A stretch of DNA of 64,000 bases from Pseudoxanthomonas sp. YR558 (GTDB taxonomy: Bacteria; Pseudomonadota; Gammaproteobacteria; Xanthomonadales; Xanthomonadaceae): contig NZ_FPCI01000001.1 of NCBI RefSeq assembly GCF_900116385.1, positions 124,001 to 188,000 of the forward strand, in the 5' to 3' direction. Each line of letters starts with the position of its first letter. Position 1 is the first letter of the stretch. The notes beneath the pieces are model-generated. The model did not search any database and was not told the origin of the DNA. It saw nothing but the letters and a program-made list of their open reading frames with translations. A program made the position numbers and the translations under genes. This document shows positions 10,103-19,593 of this stretch, piece after piece.

Positions 10103-10129
10103 AGATCGGCGGAAATGCCGCGAACTTGA
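10103..10129 (-). promoter_or_regulatory. Sigma28 (FliA) promoter of the OB-fold/MCP unit
   Basis: On the minus strand TCAAGTTC, 11 bases, GCCGATCT. The predicted start is about 41 bases before the ATG at 10055. Confidence 0.75.
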
Positions 10130-10204
10130 GAGCGCTGTGCGCCAGGTGCGGGCAGCGAACATTCGATTGAGAGGCACGTCACGTTTTTCGCGCGACGGCC
10201 GGGC

Positions 10205-12826
10205 TCAGGCCGCGGCGACGGGTTCCGGCGTGCCTTCGCGCGCGGCGGTGTACTGCTGCGTCACCAGCCACTGCTCAAGCGGGGCCGGCGGCAGCGGCGG
10301 GGAGAACAGATAGCCCTGCAGCACGGGGAAGCGCTGTTCGGTCAGGAAGCGGTGCTGCGATTCGGTTTCCACGCCCTCAGCGACCACCTTCATGCCCAGG
10401 CTTTCGCCGATGCGCAGGACGGACGTAGTGAGCGTGCGCGCGATGGCGCTGGTGTCGATGTCGCGGACGAAACTCTGGTCGAGCTTGAGTTCGCTGATCG
10501 GCAGGCGATGAAGATGGCTGAGACTCGAATAGCCGGTGCCGAAGTCGTCCAGCGACAGGCGCACGCCCAGCACGTAGATGGCTTCGATGTTCTCCAGCAC
10601 ATCCGGGTCCGGGTCCAGCATGACGCTCTCGGTGATCTCCAGCGTCAGGTGCTGCGGTTCCAGTCCGTGTTCGTCGAGCAGATCGGAGATCTGCAGGGAC
10701 AGTTGCGGGTCGCGGAAATTGATGGCGGATACGTTGACCGAGACGCGCGGGATGTCCACCCCGCGCTGACGCCAGTCGGCCATCTGCACGCAGGCCTGAC
10801 GCAACACCCACAGGCTGAGGTCGGCGATCAGGCCGCATTCCTCGGCGACCGGCACGAAGCGCGACGGCGGGATCACGCCGAGGTCGGGATGGTTCCACCG
10901 CAACAACGCCTCGACGCCGTACAACTGGCGACCGTCGCAACCACCGACCTGCGGCTGGTACTGGAGTTGCAGCTGGTCCAGGCGCAGGGCCTCGCGCAGC
11001 GCGGTTTCCAGCGAGACGCGTTCCTGCGCCAACCGGTTCATGTCCACGCTGAAGAAGCGGAAGCCACCGCCGCCATCGCTCTTGGCGCGGTACATCGCCA
11101 TGTCGGCGTGGCGCACGAGCAGATCGATGTCGCGCCCGTCGTCGGGGAACATCGCCACGCCGATACTGGCGCTGGGATGCAGGGTCATCAGGCCGGCGGA
11201 GGTGGGTGCGGCCACGGCGCCCAGCAGGCGCTCGGCGACGCTGCCGGCTTGTTCGGCGCTGCACATCGGCAGTACCGCGACGAATTCGTCGCCGGCCTGG
11301 CGGCCGACGATGCTGACACCACCGAGTTCCTCGCTGAGGCGGGCCGCGATGTCGCGCAGCAGCCCGTCGCCGGCAGAATGGCCCTGTGCATCGTTCACCC
11401 GCTTGAAGCGGTCGAGGTCGATGAAGAGCACGGCGGCCGTGCCGTTGGCCTGGGCGACGTTGGCCAGGGCCTGTTCGGCCTTCGCGCTGAACATGATGCG
11501 ATTCGGCAAGCCGGTCAGCGTGTCGTAGAACGCCAACTGGTGCACGCGCTCGTTGGTCTGCTCCCGCTCCAGCGTGAGCGAGCACAGGTGCAGGCAGGTG
11601 TCCGCCAGGCGCTCGTGCAATTCGTCCGGGCCACGGTTCTCGCGGTAGTAGAACGAAAGCGTGCCCAGCACGCGTCCGCTGCTGGACTTGATCGGATGCG
11701 TCCAGCAGGCGCGCAGGCCGAGCGGCGTGGTCAGGTGGCGGGTGTTGGCGCACAGCGGATCGCTGGCGATGTCCTTCACCAGCACGGTGCGCCCGCGCCA
11801 CGCGGCGGCACCGCAGATGCCCGCGCGCGGACCGATCGACATGCCATCGATCTTGCGTGCCCAGGCCTCCGGAAGGCTGGGCGAGGCGAGGGCATGCATC
11901 AGCCCCTCGTTGTCGACCGTGATGATGGAGACCACCAGTTCCGGCGCGATGTGCTCCACCTCGCGGCAGATCAGCGTCATCACGTCGGCGACGCTCCATT
12001 CGTGCACCAGCGCATCCAGCACCTTGTTGTGCAACACCTGGTGCATCTTGGTCTGGGTGATGTCGCTGAGCACGCTCACCAGACCGAGCAGGGAGCCATC
12101 TTCGTCGTGCACGGGATTGATCGCGGCCGACAGCCACAACGGCCGGCCGGCCTTGGTATACAGCAGGACTTCGGTCTGCAGGCCCTCGCCGTCCGCCATC
12201 GCACGGCCGATGCGTTCGTCCAGCGTACCGTCGGTGTGGGGTCCGGAGAGTAGTTCCGCGGGCTTGATGCCCCGCAGTTCCTCCAGCCGGTAGCCGAGCA
12301 TGCGGGTGAAGCCGCTGTTGACGTAGACGACCTCGCGTTCCGGGGAGCTGACGAAGATCGCGTTGTCGCTCTTGTCCACGACGATGGACAGCTGGCGCAG
12401 GCGCTCGAGCTGCCGTTGCTGGTCGCTGGTGTCGCGGACAAAGGCGGTGTGGAAGACCTGCTGGTCGACGACCATCTTCGACATCGAGACGGAACAGGCG
12501 CCCTCGCTACCGTCTGGGCGCCGGATCACCGCGTCGCGATGGCTGCCCATCAACTGCGCCAGCGTGGCCTCCGGAGCGGCACCGGTATCCACCTGCGGGC
12601 TGGAAAGCAGGCGCATGAAGGGCGTGCCGTGCACGTCTTCTCGACGGCACCGCCACAGCGCTTCGGCGGCCGGGTTGAACAGGACGATGCGATGGCGGCC
12701 GTCGATGACGAACGCGGCGTCCACCGACTGCTCCAGTACCTGCCACAGGCTGCCCTGCGGCGCTTCTGCGGGCGCCACGGGTCCATCACGCAACGATGTC
12801 AGCGACGTCAACGTACGACGGAGCAT
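10205..12826 (-). CDS. PAS-PAS-GAF-GGDEF-EAL c-di-GMP turnover protein
   Basis: 873 residues, soluble. PAS 1 (about 25-130), PAS 2 (about 145-265), GAF (about 270-420), GGDEF (about 425-590) and EAL (about 605-850). The GGDEF signature is AGDEF, still compatible with cyclase activity. The EAL domain keeps EALLRW, the DDFGTGYSS loop and AEGVET, so it should be an active phosphodiesterase. The architecture resembles the E. coli DosP type, but I cannot assign a haem ligand. It lies between two receptor genes and has its own sigma28-like promoter, so c-di-GMP degradation or sensing would be switched on together with motility. The sensed signal is unknown. Confidence 0.93.
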   Translation of the reverse strand: MLRRTLTSLTSLRDGPVAPAEAPQGSLWQVLEQSVDAAFVIDGRHRIVLFNPAAEALWRCRREDVHGTPFMRLLSSPQVDTGAAPEATLAQLMGSHRDAVIRRPDGSEGACSVSMSKMVVDQQVFHTAFVRDTSDQQRQLERLRQLSIVVDKSDNAIFVSSPEREVVYVNSGFTRMLGYRLEELRGIKPAELLSGPHTDGTLDERIGRAMADGEGLQTEVLLYTKAGRPLWLSAAINPVHDEDGSLLGLVSVLSDITQTKMHQVLHNKVLDALVHEWSVADVMTLICREVEHIAPELVVSIITVDNEGLMHALASPSLPEAWARKIDGMSIGPRAGICGAAAWRGRTVLVKDIASDPLCANTRHLTTPLGLRACWTHPIKSSSGRVLGTLSFYYRENRGPDELHERLADTCLHLCSLTLEREQTNERVHQLAFYDTLTGLPNRIMFSAKAEQALANVAQANGTAAVLFIDLDRFKRVNDAQGHSAGDGLLRDIAARLSEELGGVSIVGRQAGDEFVAVLPMCSAEQAGSVAERLLGAVAAPTSAGLMTLHPSASIGVAMFPDDGRDIDLLVRHADMAMYRAKSDGGGGFRFFSVDMNRLAQERVSLETALREALRLDQLQLQYQPQVGGCDGRQLYGVEALLRWNHPDLGVIPPSRFVPVAEECGLIADLSLWVLRQACVQMADWRQRGVDIPRVSVNVSAINFRDPQLSLQISDLLDEHGLEPQHLTLEITESVMLDPDPDVLENIEAIYVLGVRLSLDDFGTGYSSLSHLHRLPISELKLDQSFVRDIDTSAIARTLTTSVLRIGESLGMKVVAEGVETESQHRFLTEQRFPVLQGYLFSPPLPPAPLEQWLVTQQYTAAREGTPEPVAAA

Positions 12827-12913
12827 GGCAGGTCCTTGCGTGGGGGGCTGGCGTCAGCGGTGGCGGGGACTGCGACGATCATCGGGAGCTAGGGAAGAGT
12901 GCCTTCTGGTGAC

Positions 12914-12940
12914 ATATCGGCCGGGCGCGGCATTACTTGA
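12914..12940 (-). promoter_or_regulatory. Sigma28 (FliA) promoter of the GGDEF-EAL gene
   Basis: On the minus strand TCAAGTAA, 11 bases, GCCGATAT, in the 168-base gap after the MCP stop. The leader would be about 80 bases. Confidence 0.75.
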
Positions 12941-12994
12941 AGGCGGTCACAAGACACCGGAGCGGCGTGGCAGGCCGCGACCGCCCCGATGGAC

Positions 12995-15232
12995 TCAGAA
13001 CTCCTGCCAGTCGCCATCGGCGAAGGCCGGTTCGGGCTTGCGCGGGGCGGGCTTGCGAGCTACGGCCTTGGGCGCGGCCGCCTTCGGTGCCATGGCCTCG
13101 GCGATGACGCGGCGGACCGGGGCATTCATCGTGGCCTGCAGCTTGAACACCGACACCGACTCGGTCAGCACCTGCGCCTGCTCTTCCATCGAACGCGCCG
13201 CGGCGGTGGCTTCCTCCACCAGCGCAGCGTTCTGCTGGGTGGTCTCGTCCATCTGGGTGATGGTCTGGTTGACCTGTTCGATGCCGGCGCTCTGTTCCTG
13301 CGAGGCGGCGGAAATCTCGGCCATGATGTCGGTCACGCGCTGCACCGAGGCCACGATCTCGCTCATGGTCGTGCCGGCCTGGTTCACCAGGGCCGAACCA
13401 TCGGCGACCTTGTCCACCGAGGTCTCGATCAGGCCCTTGATCTCCTTGGCCGCATTGGCCGAACGCTGGGCCAACGTACGAACCTCGCTGGCGACCACCG
13501 CGAAGCCGCGGCCCTGTTCACCGGCGCGCGCCGCCTCCACCGCGGCGTTCAGCGCCAGGATGTTGGTCTGGAAGGCGATGCCGTCGATGACCGAGATGAT
13601 CTCGGCGATCTTCTTGGAGGACTGCTCGATGTCGGTCATGGTGGAGACCACCTTGCCGACGACTTCGCCGCCCTGAGAGGCAACCGAGGCGGCACCGATG
13701 GCCAGCTGGTTGGCCTGGCGGGCCGACTCGGCGTTCTGGCGCACGGTGGAGGTCAGTTCCTCCATGGAAGCCGCGGTCTCTTCCAGGTTCGCGGCCTGTT
13801 GCTCGGTCCGACGCGAGAGGTCGGAGTTGCCCGACGCGATCTCGCCGGCGGCAGTGTTGATGCTCAGTGCCGCCATCTGGATGCCGCCGACGATCTCGGT
13901 CAACTGGGCCACGGTGGCGTTGGCGTCGTCGCGCATGGTGGCGAACACGCCATGGAAGTCGCCTTCCATCCGCGCGGTCAGGTCGCCGCGCGCGATGGCC
14001 TGCAGCAGTTCGGACACTTCGGCCAGGTTGCCATCGGTCGTCTTCATCAGCCCATTGAGGCCTTCCACCATGGCGCGGAAGTCGTACTGGTACTTCTCCA
14101 CATCGCCACGCTGGGTGAAGTCACCGGACGCAGCCGCAGTCGACAGGCGCTTGATCTCACCGTTGATCGCCGACAGATTGGCCTTGCACATGTCCATGGC
14201 TTCTGTGATGACGGCCTTCTCACCGGGCAGGCGGTCCATGTCGATGGACAGGTCACCGACTGCATAACGGCGCATGACATTGACCGCGCTCATCTTCACG
14301 CCGATGTGCTGCGCCACCAGGGTGTTGGTGTCGCGCACCATGCGGCCGTAGTCGCCGGGGAAGTTCGTGTCGTCGATGCGGAAGCTGATCTGACCCTCGT
14401 CGTGGCGACGGGTCATTTCGGCCAGCGCGGCGATCAGCGAAACCACCTGCACCTGCATGCGCTGCATGGCAGAGAGCAACTGGCCCACTTCATCCTGGCG
14501 ACTGGTGTCGATCTTGGCATCCAGGCGGCCGGCGGCCACGTCGTTGGCGACGCGCACTGCATCGGCGACCGGTCGCGCGATGGAGCGGCTGATGGTGAAG
14601 CCCAGCAACGATGCGAGTGCGAGCACCAGCACCAGGCCGCCGATCAGCGTGATCACGGTGCGCTCGTGCGCCTCGCGGGAGGCCTCGACGTTCTGGGACA
14701 GGTGGTCCACGTTGTATTGCGACAGCGTCTTCAGGTTGTCGAACAATTCGCGACGCAGCTTGCGCGAATCGCTGCCGGAAATCGCTTTGGCGGTGTCGAA
14801 GTCGTCGGCGGCGATCGCGGCGGCGATGCGGTCGTGGGCCTCGAAGTAGGCCGCGCGCGAAGATTCCACCTTCTTGTACAGCGCCAGTTCTTCGTCGGAG
14901 GACTCCGCCGGGATAGCGTTGTAGCCGGCTTCTTCCGCGTCGATCAGCGCGCGGGTGTCCTTCAGGCGCTTGTCGTAGTCGGCGAGCTCGGCCGCGTCGC
15001 CCTGCTTGCCCAGCTGCGCCTGCTCGAACGTGCGGAACTCGCCCAACTGCGCGCGCATCTCGCCGAGGTGCTGGACGGCGGGCATCCAGTTCTCGTTGAC
15101 GTCGCGGATCTGCGCGTTGCCGTCATTGAGGCGCCACAGCGAGAAAGCACCCAACAGCAGGGTCAGCAGCGTGGTGGAAGCGAAGGCCAGCGCCAGCTTG
15201 CGGGCGATGGACAGGTTCTGGAACCAGGTCAT
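12995..15232 (-). CDS. Methyl-accepting chemotaxis protein with CheR-docking tail (paralogue)
   Basis: About 745 residues. TM1 is at about 10-30, a helical periplasmic domain at about 32-190 differs in sequence from that of the MCP at 7333, and TM2 is at about 190-212. HAMP plus tandem HAMP-like repeats and an MCP signalling domain follow, almost identical to the other receptor. The end is DGDWQEF, again a W-x-x-F docking tail. I chose ATG 15232 because GGAGAG lies 7 bases upstream and the protein then begins [13 protein letters not shown], typical of this receptor type. ATG 15268 is in frame but poorly placed. A sigma28 promoter lies at 15359-15385. Confidence 0.95.
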   Translation of the reverse strand: MTWFQNLSIARKLALAFASTTLLTLLLGAFSLWRLNDGNAQIRDVNENWMPAVQHLGEMRAQLGEFRTFEQAQLGKQGDAAELADYDKRLKDTRALIDAEEAGYNAIPAESSDEELALYKKVESSRAAYFEAHDRIAAAIAADDFDTAKAISGSDSRKLRRELFDNLKTLSQYNVDHLSQNVEASREAHERTVITLIGGLVLVLALASLLGFTISRSIARPVADAVRVANDVAAGRLDAKIDTSRQDEVGQLLSAMQRMQVQVVSLIAALAEMTRRHDEGQISFRIDDTNFPGDYGRMVRDTNTLVAQHIGVKMSAVNVMRRYAVGDLSIDMDRLPGEKAVITEAMDMCKANLSAINGEIKRLSTAAASGDFTQRGDVEKYQYDFRAMVEGLNGLMKTTDGNLAEVSELLQAIARGDLTARMEGDFHGVFATMRDDANATVAQLTEIVGGIQMAALSINTAAGEIASGNSDLSRRTEQQAANLEETAASMEELTSTVRQNAESARQANQLAIGAASVASQGGEVVGKVVSTMTDIEQSSKKIAEIISVIDGIAFQTNILALNAAVEAARAGEQGRGFAVVASEVRTLAQRSANAAKEIKGLIETSVDKVADGSALVNQAGTTMSEIVASVQRVTDIMAEISAASQEQSAGIEQVNQTITQMDETTQQNAALVEEATAAARSMEEQAQVLTESVSVFKLQATMNAPVRRVIAEAMAPKAAAPKAVARKPAPRKPEPAFADGDWQEF

Positions 15233-15358
15233 CTTGGATCTCTCCGGTGGAACATCAAAGGCGTGCATGCGGCGGAAGTCGCGGGGACTTCCATGACGCC
15301 AGGCATCGATGCCTCACTCCCGTGCCTGCGCAGCGACATTGCGCTGTCTGCACGTGGA

Positions 15359-15385
15359 GTAACGGCGTATCGGGAGGGTTCTTTA
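15359..15385 (-). promoter_or_regulatory. Sigma28 (FliA) promoter of the MCP
   Basis: On the minus strand TAAAGAAC, 11 bases, GCCGTTAC. The leader to ATG 15232 would be about 120 bases. Confidence 0.7.
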
Positions 15386-15480
15386 CGGCCGTTCGGCCGA
15401 AAGATAAGCGTGCTTACGAAACTGTCGCCGGCTCCCCGCGAAAACCGTGACCGGTGGCGCGGGGCAGGGGGGCGGAGCGG

Positions 15481-16674
15481 TCAGAACTGCAGCTGTGCGC
15501 GCAGCTCGAACACCGACGGATCGGCGGAAAAAGCGCCGCGCGTGGCGTCGGTTTTCACGTAATTCGCCTGGAACTTGAAGTACTGCGTCAGGTACCAGTT
15601 CGCGCCCAGCGTCCAATCGGACTGGCGGCCGCCGGCGATGCCGTCGTTGTCCAGGTCGATGCGGCTGTAGCGCGCCAGCAGCTCCACGGCGCCGTACTGG
15701 CCCTTGGGCTTCGGATTGGCGACATTGCCGCCGCTGTAACCGCGCGATTCGCCCGTGGCGAACCAGCTGCCAAACACGTACGCGCCGTCCGCCGAGTAGG
15801 ACGGCAGGCCGAGATCGCGCGTGGTTTCCTGATGCAGGTACTCGCCCTGCACCGACCACGGACCATGGATCCACAGCGCTTCCAGGCCGGTGCGCTCGAT
15901 GCGGTCCACGCGGGTCAGCGTGCCGGAATCCACCAGCCGGACCGCGGTCAGGGCGGCTTCCGGCTTGGCGCGCCATCGCACGCTCGGGTAGACGGTCACG
16001 CCGAGGCCGTTGACCTCGCTGTCCGGTCGTTCCTGCGAGGCGGCCAGGCCAAGGTGCAGCACATCGCCGGCGGCCTTGCGCGGTGTCCATGCCAGCCGCA
16101 CGGCGGCGGTGTCGCCCTTGTTATTGCCCAGCAGGTCGGATTCGAAGAAGTAGCCGGCGTTGACCAGATAGCGGTCGCGTTCGAACGCCCAGTCGATACC
16201 GCTGCGGCGGTTCTCGTAGAACGCCTGCGTGGGCAGCGAGGCTTCCAGGAAGCTGACCGCGCGCGTGGCGGTGTTGCCTTCGAAGCCGAGCGGAACCTTC
16301 ATCTGGCCGATGCGCACCTTGCCCAGGTCGCGGCCGAACAAGGCCTTGGTTTCCACGCGCAGCGCCACGTCGTTCCAGCTCTTGGCCTGGATGTCGTAGG
16401 TCACGCCGAGGTCGTACACGCCCTTGCGACGCAGGGTGAAGCCGAGTTCCTGCCGGCGCCAGGCATCGTCGTCTTCCAGCGCGGCGCCGTTGTAGCCTTC
16501 GCCGGAGAACTGGTTGAGGTCGTATTGGAGATTGCCGCCGAGGCTGAGTTCAGTGCCATCGGCGAAGCTGATCTTCGGCGGCCAGGCAGCGGCCTTGGTT
16601 GCGCCGTCCGCGGCATGCGCGGGTGCGTAGGTGGCCGCCAGGGCCAGTGCGAGCAGGGAAAGTGCGTACTTCAT
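15481..16674 (-). CDS. Phosphate-selective porin, OprO/OprP family
   Basis: 397 residues with a signal peptide (MKYALSLLALALAATYAPAHA, cleavage after AHA). The mature protein shows the porin O/P pattern: an N-terminal strand LSLGGNLQYDLN, many alternating aromatic/polar strands, repeated WTP and QGEY elements, and a C-terminal Phe (ELRAQLQF) as needed for outer-membrane assembly. The family forms trimeric anion channels for phosphate or polyphosphate; substrate choice cannot be read here. It lies 81 bases after cheA-1, where comparable che operons often carry cheW, and no ribosome site is obvious. Co-expression with chemotaxis genes is possible but unproven. Confidence 0.88.
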   Translation of the reverse strand: MKYALSLLALALAATYAPAHAADGATKAAAWPPKISFADGTELSLGGNLQYDLNQFSGEGYNGAALEDDDAWRRQELGFTLRRKGVYDLGVTYDIQAKSWNDVALRVETKALFGRDLGKVRIGQMKVPLGFEGNTATRAVSFLEASLPTQAFYENRRSGIDWAFERDRYLVNAGYFFESDLLGNNKGDTAAVRLAWTPRKAAGDVLHLGLAASQERPDSEVNGLGVTVYPSVRWRAKPEAALTAVRLVDSGTLTRVDRIERTGLEALWIHGPWSVQGEYLHQETTRDLGLPSYSADGAYVFGSWFATGESRGYSGGNVANPKPKGQYGAVELLARYSRIDLDNDGIAGGRQSDWTLGANWYLTQYFKFQANYVKTDATRGAFSADPSVFELRAQLQF

Positions 16675-16755
16675 GCGGATACCGTAAGTGTAAAGGCGTG
16701 CGTCACCGTCGTCGCCGGGAGAAGGCGACGGGAGCGGTCACGCGGGGAAAGGGGT

Positions 16756-18750
16756 TCAGGCGGCCTGCTGCATCCGGCGCGTGCGCACCAGCCCGCCGAT
16801 GTCGACGATCAGGGCGACGCGACCGTCGCCCAGGATGGTGGCGCCGGAGATGCCGTCGATGCGGCGGTAATTGTTCTCGAGATTCTTGACCACCACTTGC
16901 TGCTGGCCGATGAGTTCATCGACTTCCAGTGCAAGTTTCTGGCCATCGGCTTCGACCACGACGACGAGCGGGTCTTCGGCGCGCGCGTCGCCGTAGCGGT
17001 AGTACTCGTTGAGCGCGACCATCGGCAGGTACTCGCCACGCACGCGCAGCACGCGGCCGTCGCCGGCGACGGTGCGCACGTCCTCCGCCACCGGCTGCAG
17101 TGCTTCCAGCACGTAGCTCAGCGGCAGGATCAGGGTTTCGTCGCCCACCGACACCGCCATGCCATCGAGGATGGCCAACGTCAGCGGCAGTCGGATCACC
17201 ACGCGCGTGCCCTGGCCGGCCGCGCTTTCGAGCTGCACTTCGCCGCCGAGGGCCTGGATGTTGCGGCGGACCACGTCCATGCCTACGCCACGGCCGGACA
17301 GGTCGGTGACGGCGTCGGCGGTGGAGAAGCCCGGCTGGAAGATCAGGTCCCAGACCTGGGAGTCGGTCGGGTTTTCCGGCACGGCGATGCCGCGTTCGGC
17401 CGCCTTGGCGAGGATGCGTTCGCGATTGAGACCGCGGCCGTCGTCGCTGACTTCGATGACGATGTGGCCGCCCTGGTGCGAGGCCGCCAGGGTGATCGTG
17501 CCGGTCTCGTCCTTGCCGGCCTGCGCGCGGACATCGGGCATTTCCAGGCCATGGTCGATCGAGTTGCGGACCAGATGCACCAGCGGGTCGGCGATGCGTT
17601 CGATCAGGCCCTTGTCCAGTTCCGTGCCTTCGCCGACGGTGCGCAGGCGCACCTGCTTGCCGAGGCGGGCGGACAGGTCGCGGACCAGGCGCGGGAAGCG
17701 GCGGAACACCGCGTCCACGGGCAGCATGCGCACGCCGATGACGGCTTCCTGCAGATCGCGCGTGTTGCGCTCCAGCAGGTCGAGGCCAGCGAACAGCCGT
17801 TCGCATTGGGCGGGGTCGAGCACGCCCGACACCTGCTTGAGCATGGCCTGGGTGATGACCAGTTCGCCGACCAGGTTGATCAGGCCGTCGATCTTGTCGA
17901 CGCTGACGCGGATCGAGGTTTCGGCGGTGTCGTTGGCGGCGGCTTGCGCCGGAGCGGCACCGGCCTGCGCGGGGGCAGCGGCGCCGACCAGCTGCACAGG
18001 CGCTGCCGCGGCGGCTTCGACGGCGGCGACCGGGATGGCATCGCGTTGCATCGGCTGGATGTCCAGCTCGCAATCGTCGACGACCCACGCGAAGACATCG
18101 TCCACGGCGCTGCGCGGCACCTTGCCGATCAGGCCGAGGTCCCACGCGAGATAAGCTTCGAGTGGGTCGATCTGATCGAAGCCCGGCAAGCGTTCCAGCC
18201 GGCACGCGACTTCCAGCGGGCCGAGGTGTTCCAGTTCACGGATGATTCGCAGCGGATCGTTGCCGCTCATGAACAGCGATGGCGCCGGAGTGAAGCCGAT
18301 CTTCCAGCCTTCGGGCGTTTCGTCGGCCTTCGGTGCGGCCGCAACCGCGACGGGGACGTCCTCGCCCGTCAGCACCGCGTTGAGGCGGTCCTTGATCGCC
18401 TGCACGGCGGCAGGATCGGCCGGCGTACCGTGTTCGGCTTCGGCGAGCAACGCGCGCAGCACGTCGACCGAGGCGAGCATCGCATCCACCGCGGGCGGGC
18501 TGACGGCGCGCTGGCCGGCGCGCAACTCGTCGAGCAGCGTTTCCAGCACGTGGGTCATGCCGGCGATCGCATCGAAGCCGAAGGTGGCCGAGCCGCCCTT
18601 GATCGAGTGGGCCGCACGGAAGATGGAATTGATCAGGTCGCCGTCACGGCTGCCTTGTTCCAGCGACAGCAGCCCCGCCTCCATGGCCTCGAGTCCTTCG
18701 CGGCTTTCCTCGAAGAACGTGGCGTGGAAGCGCTGCATGTCCATGTTCAT
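16756..18750 (-). CDS. cheA: Chemotaxis histidine kinase CheA (system with STAS and CheY-2)
   Basis: 664 residues. The P1 Hpt domain carries the phosphorylated His48 in AAHSIKGGSATF. A P2-like region at about 145-265 contains FTPAPSLFMSGNDPLRI and FAWVVDDCEL. The P3 dimerisation helices follow (VDKIDGLINLVGELVITQ). P4 has the N box VHLVRNSIDHG, G1 SDDGRGLN, F box FQPGFST and G2 GRGVGMDVV, and P5 is a CheW-like domain at the end. All catalytic motifs are intact. Met1 at 18750 is followed by two other in-frame Met codons (18744, 18738). It is translated after cheY-2, 50 bases away. It lacks the DDEFEALLD motif present in the other CheA. Confidence 0.96.
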   Translation of the reverse strand: MNMDMQRFHATFFEESREGLEAMEAGLLSLEQGSRDGDLINSIFRAAHSIKGGSATFGFDAIAGMTHVLETLLDELRAGQRAVSPPAVDAMLASVDVLRALLAEAEHGTPADPAAVQAIKDRLNAVLTGEDVPVAVAAAPKADETPEGWKIGFTPAPSLFMSGNDPLRIIRELEHLGPLEVACRLERLPGFDQIDPLEAYLAWDLGLIGKVPRSAVDDVFAWVVDDCELDIQPMQRDAIPVAAVEAAAAAPVQLVGAAAPAQAGAAPAQAAANDTAETSIRVSVDKIDGLINLVGELVITQAMLKQVSGVLDPAQCERLFAGLDLLERNTRDLQEAVIGVRMLPVDAVFRRFPRLVRDLSARLGKQVRLRTVGEGTELDKGLIERIADPLVHLVRNSIDHGLEMPDVRAQAGKDETGTITLAASHQGGHIVIEVSDDGRGLNRERILAKAAERGIAVPENPTDSQVWDLIFQPGFSTADAVTDLSGRGVGMDVVRRNIQALGGEVQLESAAGQGTRVVIRLPLTLAILDGMAVSVGDETLILPLSYVLEALQPVAEDVRTVAGDGRVLRVRGEYLPMVALNEYYRYGDARAEDPLVVVVEADGQKLALEVDELIGQQQVVVKNLENNYRRIDGISGATILGDGRVALIVDIGGLVRTRRMQQAA

Positions 18751-18800
18751 TGCGACGGAGACCTGTGGCGGAAGACGGTGTACGGGGGAAGGGTGGGCGA

Positions 18801-19166
18801 TCAGCCCAGGACTTTCTGGACGGTGGCGACCAGCTGTTCCGGATTGAACGGCTTGACCAGCCAGCCGGTCGCACCGGCGGCCTTGCCTTCGGCCTTCTTG
18901 TCGGCGGCCGATTCGGTGGTCAGCATCAGCATCGGCGTGAACTTGTAGTCCGGCAGGCCACGCAGCGCACGGATCAGCGAGATGCCGTCCATGTTCGGCA
19001 TGTTCACGTCGGTGACGACGGCATTGAAGCGCTGGCCCTGCGCGCGCCCCAGCGCAACCTGGCCGTCTTCGGCCTCGTCCACGGAGAAACCCGCCGAGCT
19101 GAGGGCGAAGGCGACCATCTGTCGCATCGAGGCCGAATCGTCCACTACCAGAATGCGTGCGCTCAT
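18801..19166 (-). CDS. cheY: Chemotaxis response regulator CheY (second copy)
   Basis: 121-residue single receiver domain: acidic pair VVDDSASMRQ, phosphoacceptor Asp in VVTDVNMPNMDG, Thr in MLTTESA and Lys in LVKPFNP. It has the CheY form without an output domain. ATG 19166 overlaps the stop of the STAS gene (ATGA), so the two are translationally coupled, and cheA-1 follows. It is more likely the cognate phosphate acceptor of CheA-1 than of CheA-2, which has its own cheY at 25851. Confidence 0.94.
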   Translation of the reverse strand: MSARILVVDDSASMRQMVAFALSSAGFSVDEAEDGQVALGRAQGQRFNAVVTDVNMPNMDGISLIRALRGLPDYKFTPMLMLTTESAADKKAEGKAAGATGWLVKPFNPEQLVATVQKVLG

Positions 19167-19480
19167 GCGGCGTTCTCCACTTGTTGCGTATTGATGTTGG
19201 TGTCGTCGGCGACCGGCAGGCCCAACTGGCGTCCCACGCCCAGCAGGCGCGCGGCGTCGCGGAAGCTCTGGCTGACCGCGCCGAAGTCGGTGGCCAGGCC
19301 CGCCTGCTGGCGCTGCCGCACGAAGCTGCACAGCACCTGCAGGCTGGCCGTGTGGATGCGCTGCACGGTGCCGGCATCCAGCACCAGCGGCGCCGCGTCG
19401 GCGACGTGCATGGCGAGATGCTGTTTGAGGTCGGTGGCGGCCTCGATACCGAGGTCGTCACCCAGGGGCACTGCGCTCAT
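19163..19480 (-). CDS. STAS domain protein of the chemotaxis operon
   Basis: 105 residues matching a STAS (anti-sigma-antagonist-like) fold: an N-terminal strand LGIEAATDLKQHL, then the loop VLDAGTVQRIHTASLQVL, where the Thr/Ser (HTAS) occupies the place of the phosphorylated Ser of SpoIIAA-type proteins. STAS genes lead several che operons of the STAS-CheY-CheA type. Their role there is not settled and may be a partner-switch or scaffold. It is the first gene after a strong sigma28 promoter and has GGAG five bases before its ATG. Confidence 0.8.
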   Translation of the reverse strand: MSAVPLGDDLGIEAATDLKQHLAMHVADAAPLVLDAGTVQRIHTASLQVLCSFVRQRQQAGLATDFGAVSQSFRDAARLLGVGRQLGLPVADDTNINTQQVENAA

Positions 19481-19510
19481 CGTGTCTCCGGAAGGGCGGC
19501 TCTAGAGCAG

Positions 19511-19537
19511 GTATCGGCGCGGGCCGATGGCTCTTTA
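19511..19537 (-). promoter_or_regulatory. Sigma28 (FliA) promoter of STAS-cheY-cheA
   Basis: On the minus strand TAAAGAGC, 11 bases, GCCGATAC. Both boxes are identical to those at 4549-4575, while the spacers differ. The leader is about 22 bases. Confidence 0.82.
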
Positions 19538-19593
19538 GAGGTGCACGTGAATGTGTGACGCGCGTCGGACTGTCGCGGGGTGCGGTGCATGGG

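Noticed and set aside
15454..18948. Open frame of about 1160 codons antisense to the porin and cheA-1
   Set aside because: Same reason: low-complexity Val/Ala/Gly/Gln composition opposite two clear genes.
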